A stretch of DNA of 34,685 nt from an uncultured Clostridia bacterium (lineage in GTDB: Bacteria > Bacillota > Clostridia > TANB77 > CAG-508), in assembly GCA_944393465.1 (NCBI GenBank), contig CALYAG010000016.1, forward strand, positions 1 to 34,685, read 5' to 3'. Below are positions 1-8,683 of the stretch, in pieces. The translations under genes were made by a program, and so were the position numbers. Position 1 is the first letter of the stretch. Every line of letters begins with the position of its first letter. The notes beneath the pieces are model-generated. The model was not told where the DNA came from and ran no database searches. It saw only the letters and a program-made list of their open reading frames with translations.

Positions 1-76
1 TAAAGTACAAAAATTTCGAGACATTTTTACTAAAAATTCAAAAACAAAAACGGGACATTTTTACTTAAAATTCACA
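1..76 (+). mobile_element. Right end of an IS21-like insertion sequence (partial)
   Basis: Positions 18-76 are an exact 59-nt inverted copy of 34610-34668. The outer end reads ...CA at 75-76 and TG at 34610-34611, and each copy contains two sub-repeats of the type AGTAAAAATGTC. Long ends with TG/CA tips and internal repeats are typical of the IS21 family. The bases before position 18, starting with TAA, could be the end of an istB-like gene that lies outside the window. No transposase is visible, so the family call is inference. Confidence 0.5.
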
Positions 77-83
77 ATTTTAT

Positions 84-112
84 TTGACAAATACGAAAAA
101 AAGTGATAATAT
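84..112 (+). promoter_or_regulatory. Sigma-A promoter of short antisense RNA
   Basis: TTGACA at 84-89 and TAATAT at 107-112 are separated by 17 bp. No ORF follows; a terminator follows about 80 bp downstream. Confidence 0.7.
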
Positions 113-118
113 ATAAAT

Positions 119-197
119 ACATTAAACAATGCACTTTAGTTCGGAATTGTGTCATTTGTTTGCTTGTATGTGTATCGTAACTACACATACTTTTTTA
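119..197 (+). ncRNA. Putative antisense RNA (par RNA II-like)
   Basis: A transcript of about 80 nt is implied by the promoter at 84-112 and the terminator at 166-197. It lacks a convincing ORF. Its 5' part (138-155, AGTTCGGAATT then TGTCAT, one extra G between) repeats 365-381, so it would be antisense to the start codon and first codons of the 36-residue ORF on the opposite strand. Its terminator loop TCGTAAC (175-181) is repeated at 231-237 and so is complementary to the loop of the mRNA terminator. Convergent transcription with two short direct repeats is the plan of the enterococcal par (Fst) locus. The regulatory function is inference. Confidence 0.5.
166..197 (+). terminator. Intrinsic terminator of antisense RNA
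   Basis: GTATGTGTA (166-174) pairs perfectly with TACACATAC (182-190) around a 7-nt loop and is followed by six T. Confidence 0.75.
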
Positions 198-211
198 TTA
201 TAATATAATTA

Positions 212-248
212 TAAAAAGAATAAGGAAGCCTCGTAACAACTTCCTTAT
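212..248 (-). terminator. Terminator of the 36-residue peptide mRNA
   Basis: ATAAGGAAG (220-228) and CTTCCTTAT (240-248) form a 9-bp stem. Reading on the minus strand it is followed by TTCTTTTTAT. The loop contains GTTACGA, complementary to the loop of the facing RNA's terminator. Confidence 0.65.
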
Positions 249-270
249 ATCCGGCTATGTAATGACATTT

Positions 271-381
271 TTAGCCTTCACTTTTTTTATTTTCTTCTAA
301 TTTTGATTGTAGATTGTCATTTTTTTCTTTTTCAGCTAAAAGCATTTCAATCAATTTTAAAATAAGTTCGGAATTTGTCAT
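271..381 (-). CDS. Small 36-residue peptide, possible antisense-regulated toxin
   Basis: ATG at 381-379 lies just downstream of a strong AAGGAGG ribosome site near 391-397, and the frame ends with TAA at 273-271. The 36-residue product has a short hydrophobic/amphipathic start (LILKLIEMLL) and a highly charged Lys/Glu-rich tail likely to be helical. It has its own promoter (443-471) and terminator, and a 5'UTR hairpin (GTTCTTA/TAAGAAC) next to the ribosome site. The start region is complementary to the facing short RNA. I do not recognise the family. The locus plan recalls Fst-type toxins, but the hydrophobic segment is shorter than a clear membrane span, so toxicity is unproven. Confidence 0.6.
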   Translation of the reverse strand: MTNSELILKLIEMLLAEKEKNDNLQSKLEENKKSEG

Positions 382-442
382 ATCATTTGCCCTCCTTTCC
401 GTTCTTAAGTAAGAACTACCTTTGACAAGAAAGGATATATGT

Positions 443-471
443 ATTTTATAATGTTTTTTCGTTTAAGTCAA
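443..471 (-). promoter_or_regulatory. Promoter of the 36-residue peptide mRNA
   Basis: On the minus strand TTGACT (471-466) and TAAAAT (448-443) are spaced by exactly 17 bp. The transcript would begin near 437. Confidence 0.65.
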
Positions 472-562
472 TGTTTTTTAGTTTATATCTTTTATAATTA
501 ACTTTATTAAATAAAATTATCTTAATATATATAATAACATCATTGTTATCTCACTACTTTAG

Positions 563-609
563 TAAAAAACAACCTTGTAAATACTGATAATCTAGTATTT
601 ACAAGGTTT
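563..609 (-). terminator. Terminator of tRNA-Ser
   Basis: A perfect 15-bp inverted repeat, 571-585 and 594-608, lies directly downstream of tRNA-Ser on the minus strand and is followed by G and a six-T run. Confidence 0.8.
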
Positions 610-616
610 AATATTT

Positions 617-708
<92 letters not shown>

Positions 709-739
709 ATTATAGGCTACGACGTTCGTAACAATAATT

Positions 740-769
740 ATAATATCACATTATTTGATTGTATGTCAA
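740..769 (-). promoter_or_regulatory. Promoter of tRNA-Ser
   Basis: On the minus strand TTGACA (769-764) and TATTAT (745-740) are 18 bp apart, about 30 bp before the tRNA 5' end. Confidence 0.6.
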
Positions 770-779
770 TAGTTTTAAC

Positions 780-813
780 AAAAAAAGTGCGGTGGCGTTA
801 GGCAACGCCACCT
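780..813 (-). terminator. Terminator of the parA-parB-DUF4446 operon
   Basis: GGTGGCGTT (791-799) and AACGCCACC (804-812) form a GC-rich 9-bp stem with a 4-nt loop. On the minus strand it is followed by GCAC and a seven-T run. Confidence 0.85.
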
Positions 814-828
814 TAAAAAGTAAAGTTA

Positions 829-1299
829 CTAATTACTTTTCTTTTCCATAGCAATATTTATTGCTTCTTTTTCTTCATAAGATAAATTATACTTAGAAGT
901 TCCCTTAATTATAGGCTTAGAATATACATTTGAGTTATCTTGTCCATAAATTGAATTTATTACTATTCCATTGTTTTCTCTATCTAATAATGCTAAAGTA
1001 AAGCTTAAACTATTTTTAGTATTTCCAAAAGCATCATATTTGTAAAGTCCTACCTTTTTAATACAATGAGAAAGTTCATTATTTATATTGTTACATACTT
1101 CTATTATTTGGTCATCTCTTTTATTAAGTTCTTTTACTTGTGAGACATAGTTTTCAAGCATTTTAGCAAAATCTTTACCTTCACCTAACTTATTCATAGC
1201 TTTTTCATAATTTTTATAAATTTTTATAGAAATGCCTAAGCTTATAATTGCGATTATAAGAGAAATAATAAATAAGATAACTAAGTATATGTCTTGCAT
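829..1299 (-). CDS. DUF4446 family membrane-anchored protein
   Basis: A 156-residue protein with one N-terminal membrane segment (about residues 4-26), then a charged helix likely to form a coiled coil (about 30-75), then a compact domain containing YDAFGNTKNSLSFTLALLD and the conserved-looking tail SYEEKEAI. This is the DUF4446 family, which in Clostridia commonly follows parB. It starts 12 bp after parB and ends just before the terminator at 780-813, so it is the last gene of the par operon. A role in chromosome segregation or envelope attachment can be suspected from position only. Confidence 0.8.
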   Translation of the reverse strand: MQDIYLVILFIISLIIAIISLGISIKIYKNYEKAMNKLGEGKDFAKMLENYVSQVKELNKRDDQIIEVCNNINNELSHCIKKVGLYKYDAFGNTKNSLSFTLALLDRENNGIVINSIYGQDNSNVYSKPIIKGTSKYNLSYEEKEAINIAMEKKSN

Positions 1300-1311
1300 T
1301 GTTTTTGCTCC

Positions 1312-2166
1312 TTATTCTTTGTTTTTAATTAAATCAAGTAATCTCTCAAGGTCATCATTTGAGTTATATTGAATAACAATTCTTCCACTATGTTTTTTAG
1401 GAGTTAATTTTACTTTTGTTCCAAAGAAGCTTTGAAAACTATCTTCAATCTCTCTATATAAAGGTTCATACTTAGCTGTAACCTCTTTTATAGTCCTTCT
1501 ACTTTTCATAGATTTTTCTAAGTCTTTTACAGATTGTCCTTTTTCTATAATTCTTAAAGCTGCTTTATATTGTTTATCTGGATCTGTTATTGAAAGCAAT
1601 GTTCTACAATGTCCTTCTGTTAACTTACCTTCAATAGCTAGCTCCATTACTCTTTTATCCAAATTAAGTATTCTTAAAGTATTTGTTACAGCAGTTCTAT
1701 TAATTCCTAATTTATCTGCTAGTTCTTGTTGTTTCAAGTTGTAATTATCAATAAGTTCTCTATAACCTAAAGCTTTTTCAATTGGGTTTAAGTTCTCTCT
1801 TTGAATATTTTCTATTAAAGATATTTCTTTAACCCTTTGTTCATCTTCATTTCTTATTAAACAAGGTATTTCGGTTAAACCTGCTATTTTAGCAGCTCTC
1901 CATCTTCTTTCACCCGCTATTATACTGTAATAATCATTCTTTTGTTCTACTATAATAGGTTGTAAAAGACCATAAGTTTTGATTGATTCTGCTAATTCAT
2001 TTAGTGTTTCTTCATTGAATTTTTTTCTTGCTTGTGCTTTATTAGGCTCTATATCAATTAATTTAATATTTTTAATATTTTCTCCATTATTTTCAGATTG
2101 TTTCATTTCTTTTAAAACTGCACTTTCTGCAAATAATGCATCTAAACCTCTTCCTAATCCTGCCAT
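1312..2166 (-). CDS. parB: Chromosome-partitioning protein ParB (Spo0J)
   Basis: This 284-residue protein binds parS sites, loads onto DNA as a CTP-dependent clamp and recruits SMC near the origin. It begins with the ParA-stimulating motif GLGRGLDALF, has the CTP-binding region with IIAGERRWRAAK (about residues 83-94) and ENIQREN (about 118-124), then the helix-turn-helix (QQELADKLGINRTAVTN) and a C-terminal dimerisation domain. Start ATG follows AAGGAGG. It lies about 70 bp after parA in the same operon. I found no canonical parS in the window. Confidence 0.97.
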   Translation of the reverse strand: MAGLGRGLDALFAESAVLKEMKQSENNGENIKNIKLIDIEPNKAQARKKFNEETLNELAESIKTYGLLQPIIVEQKNDYYSIIAGERRWRAAKIAGLTEIPCLIRNEDEQRVKEISLIENIQRENLNPIEKALGYRELIDNYNLKQQELADKLGINRTAVTNTLRILNLDKRVMELAIEGKLTEGHCRTLLSITDPDKQYKAALRIIEKGQSVKDLEKSMKSRRTIKEVTAKYEPLYREIEDSFQSFFGTKVKLTPKKHSGRIVIQYNSNDDLERLLDLIKNKE

Positions 2167-2235
2167 TATATTTTCCTCCTTAATAATAAATTTTCATTTA
2201 TTATATATCGTTAATTGTTTTTCGTCAATATCTTG

Positions 2236-3000
2236 TTATGATTTATTCTTCTTCATTATCTCTTTTGCAAGCTTTTCATAGCTTCTAGCACCCTTAGACA
2301 TTGGGTCATAAATGGCTATTGGTAAACCATAACTTGGTGCTTCACTTAATCTTACATTTCTAGGAATTACTGTTTCAAATACCCTATTTTCAAAGTATTT
2401 GTTTACTTCTTTAACTACTTGATTAGATAGTTTTGTTCTTGCATCATACATTGTAAGGACAGCACCTTCAATAGTTAAGTTTCTATTATAGTATTTTCTA
2501 ACAAGTTCTATTGTTTTAAGAAGTTCGCCAACTCCCTCTAATGCGAAATACTCACATTGAACTGGTATAAGTACACTATCTGATGCACTAAGTGCATTAA
2601 GTGTAATTAATCCTAAAGATGGTGGACAATCTATAAATATGTAGTCATAATAATCTTTTACTTTATCCAATTTATCCTTAAGTCTGTACTCTCTACCCAC
2701 TGCAGATACTAGCTCAACTTCTGCTCCTGCCAAACTCATGTTCGCTGGGCATACATCAAGATTTTTAACCTTAACCTTTTGAATAGTATTGGGTACTTCT
2801 ACTTCATTTATTAAAACATCATATGTCGAAAATTCGCAATCTTTGCTAATACCTAAACCACTTGTTGCATTACCTTGTGGATCTGCATCAACTAACAATA
2901 CTTTTTTATTTTTTTTAGCTATTATAGAGCTTACATTTATTGTGGTTGTAGTCTTTCCGACTCCTCCCTTTTGATTTGCTACAGATATTATTTTTCCCAC
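2236..3000 (-). CDS. parA: Chromosome-partitioning ATPase ParA (Soj)
   Basis: A deviant Walker ATPase that works with ParB in origin segregation and regulates DnaA. The N-terminus has the signature KGGVGKTTTT, followed by VLLVDADPQGN and the Walker B-like YDYIFIDCPPSLG. I place the start at a GTG (3000-2998) because GGAGGG sits 6 nt upstream, giving 254 residues, the usual Soj length. The frame stays open to 3054, but an upstream start would put non-homologous residues in front and overlap the promoter. Confidence 0.96.
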   Translation of the reverse strand: MGKIISVANQKGGVGKTTTTINVSSIIAKKNKKVLLVDADPQGNATSGLGISKDCEFSTYDVLINEVEVPNTIQKVKVKNLDVCPANMSLAGAEVELVSAVGREYRLKDKLDKVKDYYDYIFIDCPPSLGLITLNALSASDSVLIPVQCEYFALEGVGELLKTIELVRKYYNRNLTIEGAVLTMYDARTKLSNQVVKEVNKYFENRVFETVIPRNVRLSEAPSYGLPIAIYDPMSKGARSYEKLAKEIMKKNKS

Positions 3001-3025
3001 TTTTGTCCCTCCATTTCTCCTAAAT

Positions 3026-3054
3026 ATAATATAAAAAAAAATACAATATGTCAA
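3026..3054 (-). promoter_or_regulatory. Promoter of parA operon
   Basis: On the minus strand TTGACA (3054-3049) and TATTAT (3031-3026) are separated by 17 bp, just before the GTG start of parA. Confidence 0.65.
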
Positions 3055-3115
3055 TAAATATTGTACTTTTATTTTATAATTTTACATTATTTTTATTTAT
3101 ATACTTATTTATGAA

Positions 3116-3143
3116 AATTAAAAGAGCCATTACAATGGCTCTT
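3116..3143 (-). terminator. Terminator overlapping the 3' end of rsmG
   Basis: The sequence AAAGAGCCAT / ATGGCTCTTT forms a 10-bp stem with a 4-nt loop, followed on the minus strand by TTAATTTT. The stop codon of rsmG lies inside the loop, so the last residues of RsmG are encoded by the terminator stem. Confidence 0.75.
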
Positions 3144-3828
3144 TACTAGGTGTTCCGGCTTTTCTAGGATATTTACTTTTTGTTTCTTTTACTTTTTTTA
3201 TAATAATAATATTTCTTTCATTGTCATTATCTGATAGATAAAAATTATCTACTTTTTCAATTTCTCCACCTAATTCTTTTATAGCATTTTGAGCTTTATC
3301 TAATTCTTCTTTTACATTTGCCCCTTTCATACAAATACATTTTCCTCCAACTTTAACAAAAGGAAGCATATACTCTACCAAAGTACTTAAATTAGCAACC
3401 GCTCTAGATACTGCAATATCATATTTTTCTCTATGTAGTTTATTTCGAGCAAGCTCTTCAGCTCTTCCATGTATTGCTTGTATATTTTTTAAATTTAAAG
3501 TTTCAACAACTATATTCAAAAAATTTATTCTTTTATTTAATGAATCAAGCAAAGTTATTTTTGTATTTGGCATCATTATTTTTATTGGAATTCCCGGAAA
3601 TCCTGCTCCAGTGCCTATATCAATGATTTTATTTTCATCATTTATATATTTAAGTACTGTTAAAGAATCTACAAAGTGTTTTAATTTTACTTCATCTGGC
3701 TCAACTATTGCGGTTAAATTTATTTTTTCATTCCATTCTAATAGTAAATTCATATATTTATTAAACATTTCTAGCTGTTCATCATTTATTTGTATATCAA
3801 ATTCATCCAATTTTTGCTTTAAATCCAT
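3130..3828 (-). CDS. rsmG: 16S rRNA (guanine-N7) methyltransferase RsmG
   Basis: RsmG (GidB) methylates N7 of a guanine in the 530 loop of 16S rRNA using S-adenosylmethionine. The SAM-binding fold shows IIDIGTGAGFPGIPIKI (about residues 65-81), VTLLDS-like TKITLLDSLNKRINFL, and the conserved SRAVANL. The start is placed at ATG 3828 because AAAGGA lies 8 nt upstream; the frame also opens at 3843. The product has 232 residues. It follows mnmG on the same strand with a 65-bp gap and shares that operon. Confidence 0.95.
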   Translation of the reverse strand: MDLKQKLDEFDIQINDEQLEMFNKYMNLLLEWNEKINLTAIVEPDEVKLKHFVDSLTVLKYINDENKIIDIGTGAGFPGIPIKIMMPNTKITLLDSLNKRINFLNIVVETLNLKNIQAIHGRAEELARNKLHREKYDIAVSRAVANLSTLVEYMLPFVKVGGKCICMKGANVKEELDKAQNAIKELGGEIEKVDNFYLSDNDNERNIIIIKKVKETKSKYPRKAGTPSKEPL

Positions 3829-3893
3829 AACTTTTCCTTTCACAAAATAATTTTAGATATAAAAATTTGCTTTTAAGTATCAAAATTTTATAT

Positions 3894-5774
3894 TTAAGCT
3901 TTTCTATTAATTGTCTCCAAATATATTAATAGTACAGATATATCAGCAGGTGAAACGCCTGAAATTCTTGAAGCTTGGCCTACTGAAAGAGGTCTTACTT
4001 TATTTAATTTTTGTCTAGCCTCTAATCTTAAACCTTTAATATCTTCATAATTTATGTTCTCAGGTAGCTTTTTATTTTCTAGTTTCTTAAATCTATCTAC
4101 TTGTTCTTTTTCTAAGTTAATATATCCCTCATATTTTAAAGAAATATTTACCTCATCTGCTTCTTGTTTTGTTAAATTTGGTCTGTTTTCATCTACTTTT
4201 GCTAATAAATTATAATTTAATTCTGGTCTTTTTAAAAGATCTGAAAGCCTTATACCTGTAGTAATTGGGCTTGTTCCTTGTTCCTTTAAAAAACTATTTA
4301 TCTCTTCAGTTGGCTTTATTATTGTACTTTTAACCCTCTCTATTTCCTTCTCAATATTTTTCTTTTTATTCAAAAATCTTTCATGTCTCTCATCAGAGAT
4401 TAGCCCTACATCGTGTCCTATTTCTGTAAGTCTTAAATCTGCGTTATCTTGCCTTAAAAGAAGCCTATATTCAGCTCTTGAAGTCATCATTCTGTATGGT
4501 TCGTTTGTACCTTTTGTAACTATATCATCTATTAAAACACCAATATACGCTTGCGACCTATCTAATATTAATGGTTCTTTATTTTTTATTTCTAAAGACG
4601 CATTAATTCCAGCAATTAAGCCTTGTGCAGCAGCTTCTTCATATCCAGAAGTACCATTTATTTGTCCAGCAAAAAACATCCCTTTTATTTTTTTATGTTC
4701 CAATGACAATTTTAGTTCTTGTGGGTCAATGCAATCATACTCTATAGCATATGCAGGACGTGTAAATTCAACATGTTCCATGCCTGCAATAGACCTATAC
4801 ATAGCTATTTGCACGTCTTCTGGAAGAGATGAACTCATACCTTGAACATACATTTCATCAGTACCCCTGCCAACTGGCTCAATAAATATTTGATGTCTTT
4901 CTTTATCCGCAAATCTTACAACTTTATCTTCAATAGAAGGACAATATCTAGGTCCTGTGCCTGTTATTTTTCCTGAATACAATGGAGATCTATCTAAATT
5001 TTGTCTAATAATTTCATGTGTTTTCGCATTTGTATATGTTAAATAACAATCCATTTGTGTTTCATCATTATTTAAAGTGTCATCCATAGAAAATGCCTCT
5101 ATCTGGCTATCTCCATGTTGTACTTCCATTTTAGAAAAATCTAAACTTCTCCTATTTACTCTTGCTGGTGTACCTGTTTTAAATCTATTTAGCTTTATTC
5201 CTAGATTATTTAATACATCAGATAATCTATTTGCTGCAGCTACTCCGTCAGGTCCACTAGAATATGAAGTTTCACCTATATATATTTCACCCTTTAAATA
5301 TGTACCAGTTGCCAAAATTACAGCTTTAACTCCATATATTGCACCAACATTTGTTTCTATAGACTTTACTGCTCCATTTTCCACAGTAATATTTACTATT
5401 TCAGCTTGTTTTAAATATAAATTTTCTTGTTTTTCTAGAGTATGCTTCATTTCTGCTTGATATTTTTTTCTATCTGCTTGAGCTCTTAAAGAATAAACTG
5501 CTGGACCTTTAGACTTATTTAGCATCTTTAATTGAACATAAGTCTTATCAATATTTTTACCCATTTCTCCGCCTAAACAGTCTATTTCTCTTACGATATG
5601 TCCTTTAGAACTTCCCCCTATATGAGGATTACAAGGCATATTTGCTACAGCCTCTAAACTAATTGAAAATACTAATGTTTTCATACCCATCCTTGCACAA
5701 GCTAGACCTGCTTCACAACCTGCATGTCCTGCTCCAATAACTGCTACATCATAATCTCCTGCATAATAACTCAT
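3894..5774 (-). CDS. mnmG: tRNA uridine-5-carboxymethylaminomethyl synthesis protein MnmG
   Basis: MnmG (GidA) is the FAD- and NADH-binding partner of MnmE in wobble-uridine modification of tRNAs. The product of about 626 residues starts with the FAD motif [11 protein letters not shown] and contains [19 protein letters not shown] with the catalytic cysteine, [13 protein letters not shown], and the MnmG signature [12 protein letters not shown]. The end with [19 protein letters not shown] is the tRNA-binding C-terminal domain. I use ATG 5774 because the upstream in-frame ATG (5786) begins the GGAGG ribosome site itself. Confidence 0.97.
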   Translation of the reverse strand: MSYYAGDYDVAVIGAGHAGCEAGLACARMGMKTLVFSISLEAVANMPCNPHIGGSSKGHIVREIDCLGGEMGKNIDKTYVQLKMLNKSKGPAVYSLRAQADRKKYQAEMKHTLEKQENLYLKQAEIVNITVENGAVKSIETNVGAIYGVKAVILATGTYLKGEIYIGETSYSSGPDGVAAANRLSDVLNNLGIKLNRFKTGTPARVNRRSLDFSKMEVQHGDSQIEAFSMDDTLNNDETQMDCYLTYTNAKTHEIIRQNLDRSPLYSGKITGTGPRYCPSIEDKVVRFADKERHQIFIEPVGRGTDEMYVQGMSSSLPEDVQIAMYRSIAGMEHVEFTRPAYAIEYDCIDPQELKLSLEHKKIKGMFFAGQINGTSGYEEAAAQGLIAGINASLEIKNKEPLILDRSQAYIGVLIDDIVTKGTNEPYRMMTSRAEYRLLLRQDNADLRLTEIGHDVGLISDERHERFLNKKKNIEKEIERVKSTIIKPTEEINSFLKEQGTSPITTGIRLSDLLKRPELNYNLLAKVDENRPNLTKQEADEVNISLKYEGYINLEKEQVDRFKKLENKKLPENINYEDIKGLRLEARQKLNKVRPLSVGQASRISGVSPADISVLLIYLETINRKA

Positions 5775-5972
5775 AATTTCCTCCATATTATATAATATAC
5801 TCGTTAACTGTGAAACTTAAACTGTAAATCAAATTTTTGTTTTTATTAAATCTTAATTTTTCAATATTTTTTAAGTTTGTGTTTGTGTTGTTTCGTGAAC
5901 TTGTTAAAAAATTTTAAGCTCTGTTCGCTTAGAAATATCGTCACTTCACGATTTTTAGGCAAACACTTTTTA

Positions 5973-7346
5973 CTACTTTCCTAGGCAGAATTTGGAAAAT
6001 ATTTCATTGATAATATTCTCAGAAACGTTCTCTCCAGTGATCTCTCCTAGGTCTTCCATTGCCTGATTTATGTAAATACTTATTATGTCTACTGGCATTT
6101 GCTTATTTATAATTTCAATTGCTTCTAATATATGCTTTTCTGCTTTTATAATTTGATTTTTATGTCTTTCATTTGTTATAAGAGTTTCGTTATTGCTTGA
6201 AATTTCATTTAATTCAAACATCTTTTTAATCTCATCATATAGTAAATTCAAGCCTTTTTCCTCTTTTGCAGATATTTTAATAATTGGCTTATTTAATTTT
6301 TGCAATTCATGCTCTAATTCTTTATTTTCGTTTAAAATATCCACTTTATTAAGCAAAATTATAGCTTTTTTGTCTTTTATAAGGTCAATTATTTTCTTGT
6401 CGTCATCATTTAAATTACTTGAAATATCAAAGATTGCAATAACTAAATCTGCATCATTAATAATTTTTTTGCTTTTTTCAACCCCTATTTTTTCTATTGC
6501 ATTGTCAGTTTCTCTAATACCTGCCGTATCAATAAGTTTTAAAGGAATTCCATCAATATTTAAATATTCTTCTATTGTATCTCTAGTAGTACCTGCAATA
6601 TCACTTACTATTGCTCTATCTTCTTTCAGTAAACTATTTAAAAGTGAAGATTTACCTGCATTTGGTCTTCCTACAATTGCAGTTTTTATTCCATTTTTTA
6701 TAATTTTTCCTTTATTAAAACTATTCTCTAAATCTTTAAGCATAGTATGTATATCTTTTAAGGAATTAAGAGCCTTAGAATTTGTTACTTCTTCAACATC
6801 ATATTCTGGATAATCTATTGTAACTTCTATGTCCACTGTAATATCAAGCATTTTTTGCTCAATAGCCTTTATTTTTTTAGAAAGATTTCCCTCAAGTTGG
6901 CTAATAGACTCTTTTGCCTCCATTTCAGTTTTTGAATTAATTAAATCAATTATTCCCTCTGCTTGTGATAAATCAATTCTGCCATTTAAAAATGCTCTTT
7001 TTGTGAATTCTCCAGGTTCTGCAAGTTCTGCTCCATTTTGCAAGCATAATTCTAAAATTCTTTTTTCTACTACACTTCCACCATGAGAATTTATTTCACA
7101 CATATTTTCTGTAGTATAACTTTTTGGAGCTACAAAATATGAAACTAATACCTCATCTATTATTTCATTATTTTTTGGATTAACAATATTTCCATATTTA
7201 ATTGTGTATCCTTTTATTTCTTTATTTTTATTTTTTGGTACAAAAATTTTATTTATAATTTCAAAAGTTTGTTTTCCAGATAATCTTATTATTCCTATAC
7301 CACCATTTCCACTTGCTGTCGAAATAGCGACAATTGTTTTTTCCAT
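5973..7346 (-). CDS. mnmE: tRNA modification GTPase MnmE
   Basis: MnmE (TrmE) is the GTPase partner of MnmG. The N-terminal folate-binding domain has IVAISTASGNGGIGIIRLSG, then a helical domain with an inserted Ras-like G domain: GRPNAGKSS (G1), GTTRD (G2), DTAGIRET (G3) and NKVD (G4). It ends in FCLGK, the conserved C-terminal CxGK box. ATG 7346 is chosen because GGAGG lies 6 nt upstream and forms part of the earlier in-frame ATG. Product 457 residues. A gap of about 200 bp with no clear feature separates it from mnmG. Confidence 0.97.
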   Translation of the reverse strand: MEKTIVAISTASGNGGIGIIRLSGKQTFEIINKIFVPKNKNKEIKGYTIKYGNIVNPKNNEIIDEVLVSYFVAPKSYTTENMCEINSHGGSVVEKRILELCLQNGAELAEPGEFTKRAFLNGRIDLSQAEGIIDLINSKTEMEAKESISQLEGNLSKKIKAIEQKMLDITVDIEVTIDYPEYDVEEVTNSKALNSLKDIHTMLKDLENSFNKGKIIKNGIKTAIVGRPNAGKSSLLNSLLKEDRAIVSDIAGTTRDTIEEYLNIDGIPLKLIDTAGIRETDNAIEKIGVEKSKKIINDADLVIAIFDISSNLNDDDKKIIDLIKDKKAIILLNKVDILNENKELEHELQKLNKPIIKISAKEEKGLNLLYDEIKKMFELNEISSNNETLITNERHKNQIIKAEKHILEAIEIINKQMPVDIISIYINQAMEDLGEITGENVSENIINEIFSKFCLGK

Positions 7347-7502
7347 TTTTACCTCCATTTTTTAATTTGCGTCAGAATTGTCAAATTTTAATTTTACCCC
7401 ACAATTAAACAAGTTATATTATTTAATTATAAAAATGTCTTATTTTTAATTCTCGTGCATAATTTTTTAATCACATTTGACATTTTTCGACACGATTTTT
7501 TG

Positions 7503-7928
7503 AATTTTATTATTTTTTTATTTTATTTTTTATTTTTATTTTTATTTAATTAATTTTTTATTTTTTAATTAATTATTTTTATTTTTTAATTTATTTATTT
7601 TATTTTTTTAATTAATTATTTATATTTTTTATTTAATTAATTTATTTTTTATTTAATTAATTTTTTTTTATTTAATTAATTTATTTTTTATTTATTATTT
7701 TTATTTTTTATTTATTTATTTTTATTTTTTATTTATTTATTTTATTTTTTAATTTATTTATTTTATTTTTTTAATTTATTTATTTTATTTTTAATTAATT
7801 TATTTAATTTTTTAATTAATTTATTTTTTATTTTTAATTAATTTATTTAATTTTTATTTATTTAATTTTTATTTTTTATTTAATTTATTTTTAATTTTTT
7901 ATTTTAAATTAATTTAATTATTAAAAAA
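7503..7928. repeat. 426-bp tract without a single G or C
   Basis: Every base from 7503 to 7928 is A or T. The plus strand is strongly T-rich, built from irregular runs such as TTTATTTTTTATTT and recurring TTAATTAA. There is no ORF of note. It lies between the jag terminator and the mnmE gene. It is far longer than base composition alone would produce, even at about 25-30% GC. It may be slippage-expanded low-complexity DNA, a bent or easily melted segment, or partly an assembly artefact. Confidence 0.9.
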
Positions 7929-7995
7929 GTCAAAGCCCTGGTTTGTTTAATTAATAAAAATTAATTAATAAACAATTCCTCGAACTTTGACTTCG
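7922..7995 (-). terminator. Large terminator hairpin after jag
   Basis: On the minus strand AAGTCAAAG (7993-7985) pairs with CTTTGACTT (7936-7928), followed by a T run. An inner AT-rich palindrome (TTTATTAATTAAT / ATTAATTAAAC) lies between them. It closes the rpmH-rnpA-yidD-yidC-jag operon. Confidence 0.65.
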
Positions 7996-7999
7996 ATAA

Positions 8000-8683
8000 T
8001 TATTTTTTCTCAATTACTACTTTTCTTCTTGGTTCTTCACCTATACTATAAGTAGTTACATATTCACTATTTTGTAATTCCGTATGTATTATTTTTCTTT
8101 CATAAGAATTCATAGGTTCTAATATTATTTTTTTACCATTTCTTTTTACAGTTTTTTCAAGTTTTCTAGCAAGCTCTTTAAGAGTCTCTTCTCTTTTTTC
8201 TTTGTAATTTGCAATATCTAATAAAACTCTAACCCTTGCTGAATTATTTTTATTTCCAATGCTACTTAAAATAGTTTGCATTGCATTTATTGTATCTCCC
8301 CTATATCCAATAAGGCTTGATGCTTTCTCTCCTAACAATTCAACATTAATTTCTTTATTATTAACTGTAATTTTGTACTCAATATTTTTTACAACATCTA
8401 TAAATTCTTTTAAGAATTTTTCAACATTTTCTTTACATCTTTGCACATCTTCATCAGATGGCTCCTTAAATGCTTTTTCATGAAATTCATGAACTTCCTT
8501 ATTGTCTTTAACTGTAAGCTCTACTTTTACAACCCTAGGTTCTAAAATACTAAAGAAACTTCTTTTATCTTCATTTTCCAATATTTTAATATCTACGTCA
8601 TCTCTTCGACATTTAAGTTCTTTAAGTCCTTTTTCAATTGCCTCTGTAGAAGTTTTTCCTTCTACTGTAATAGTTTTACCCAT
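8000..8683 (-). CDS. jag: RNA-binding protein Jag/KhpB
   Basis: Jag (KhpB, SpoIIIJ-associated protein) is an RNA-binding regulator linked to cell elongation and division. The 227-residue product has the Jag-N domain (about 1-52, starting KTITVEGKTSTEAIEKGL), a KH domain with GEKASSLIGYRGDTINAMQ (about 115-135), and a C-terminal R3H domain with EPMNSYERKIIHTEL. Its ATG overlaps the stop of yidC (ATGGGTAA), implying translational coupling. Confidence 0.95.
   Translation of the reverse strand: MGKTITVEGKTSTEAIEKGLKELKCRRDDVDIKILENEDKRSFFSILEPRVVKVELTVKDNKEVHEFHEKAFKEPSDEDVQRCKENVEKFLKEFIDVVKNIEYKITVNNKEINVELLGEKASSLIGYRGDTINAMQTILSSIGNKNNSARVRVLLDIANYKEKREETLKELARKLEKTVKRNGKKIILEPMNSYERKIIHTELQNSEYVTTYSIGEEPRRKVVIEKK

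Noticed and set aside
5880..5900. parS-like TGTTTCGTGAAC
   Set aside because: It lacks the central AC of TGTTTCACGTGAAACA, so the palindrome is not formed.
7503..7928. CRISPR or regular tandem repeat in the A/T tract
   Set aside because: No fixed unit length or spacers; the pattern is irregular low complexity.
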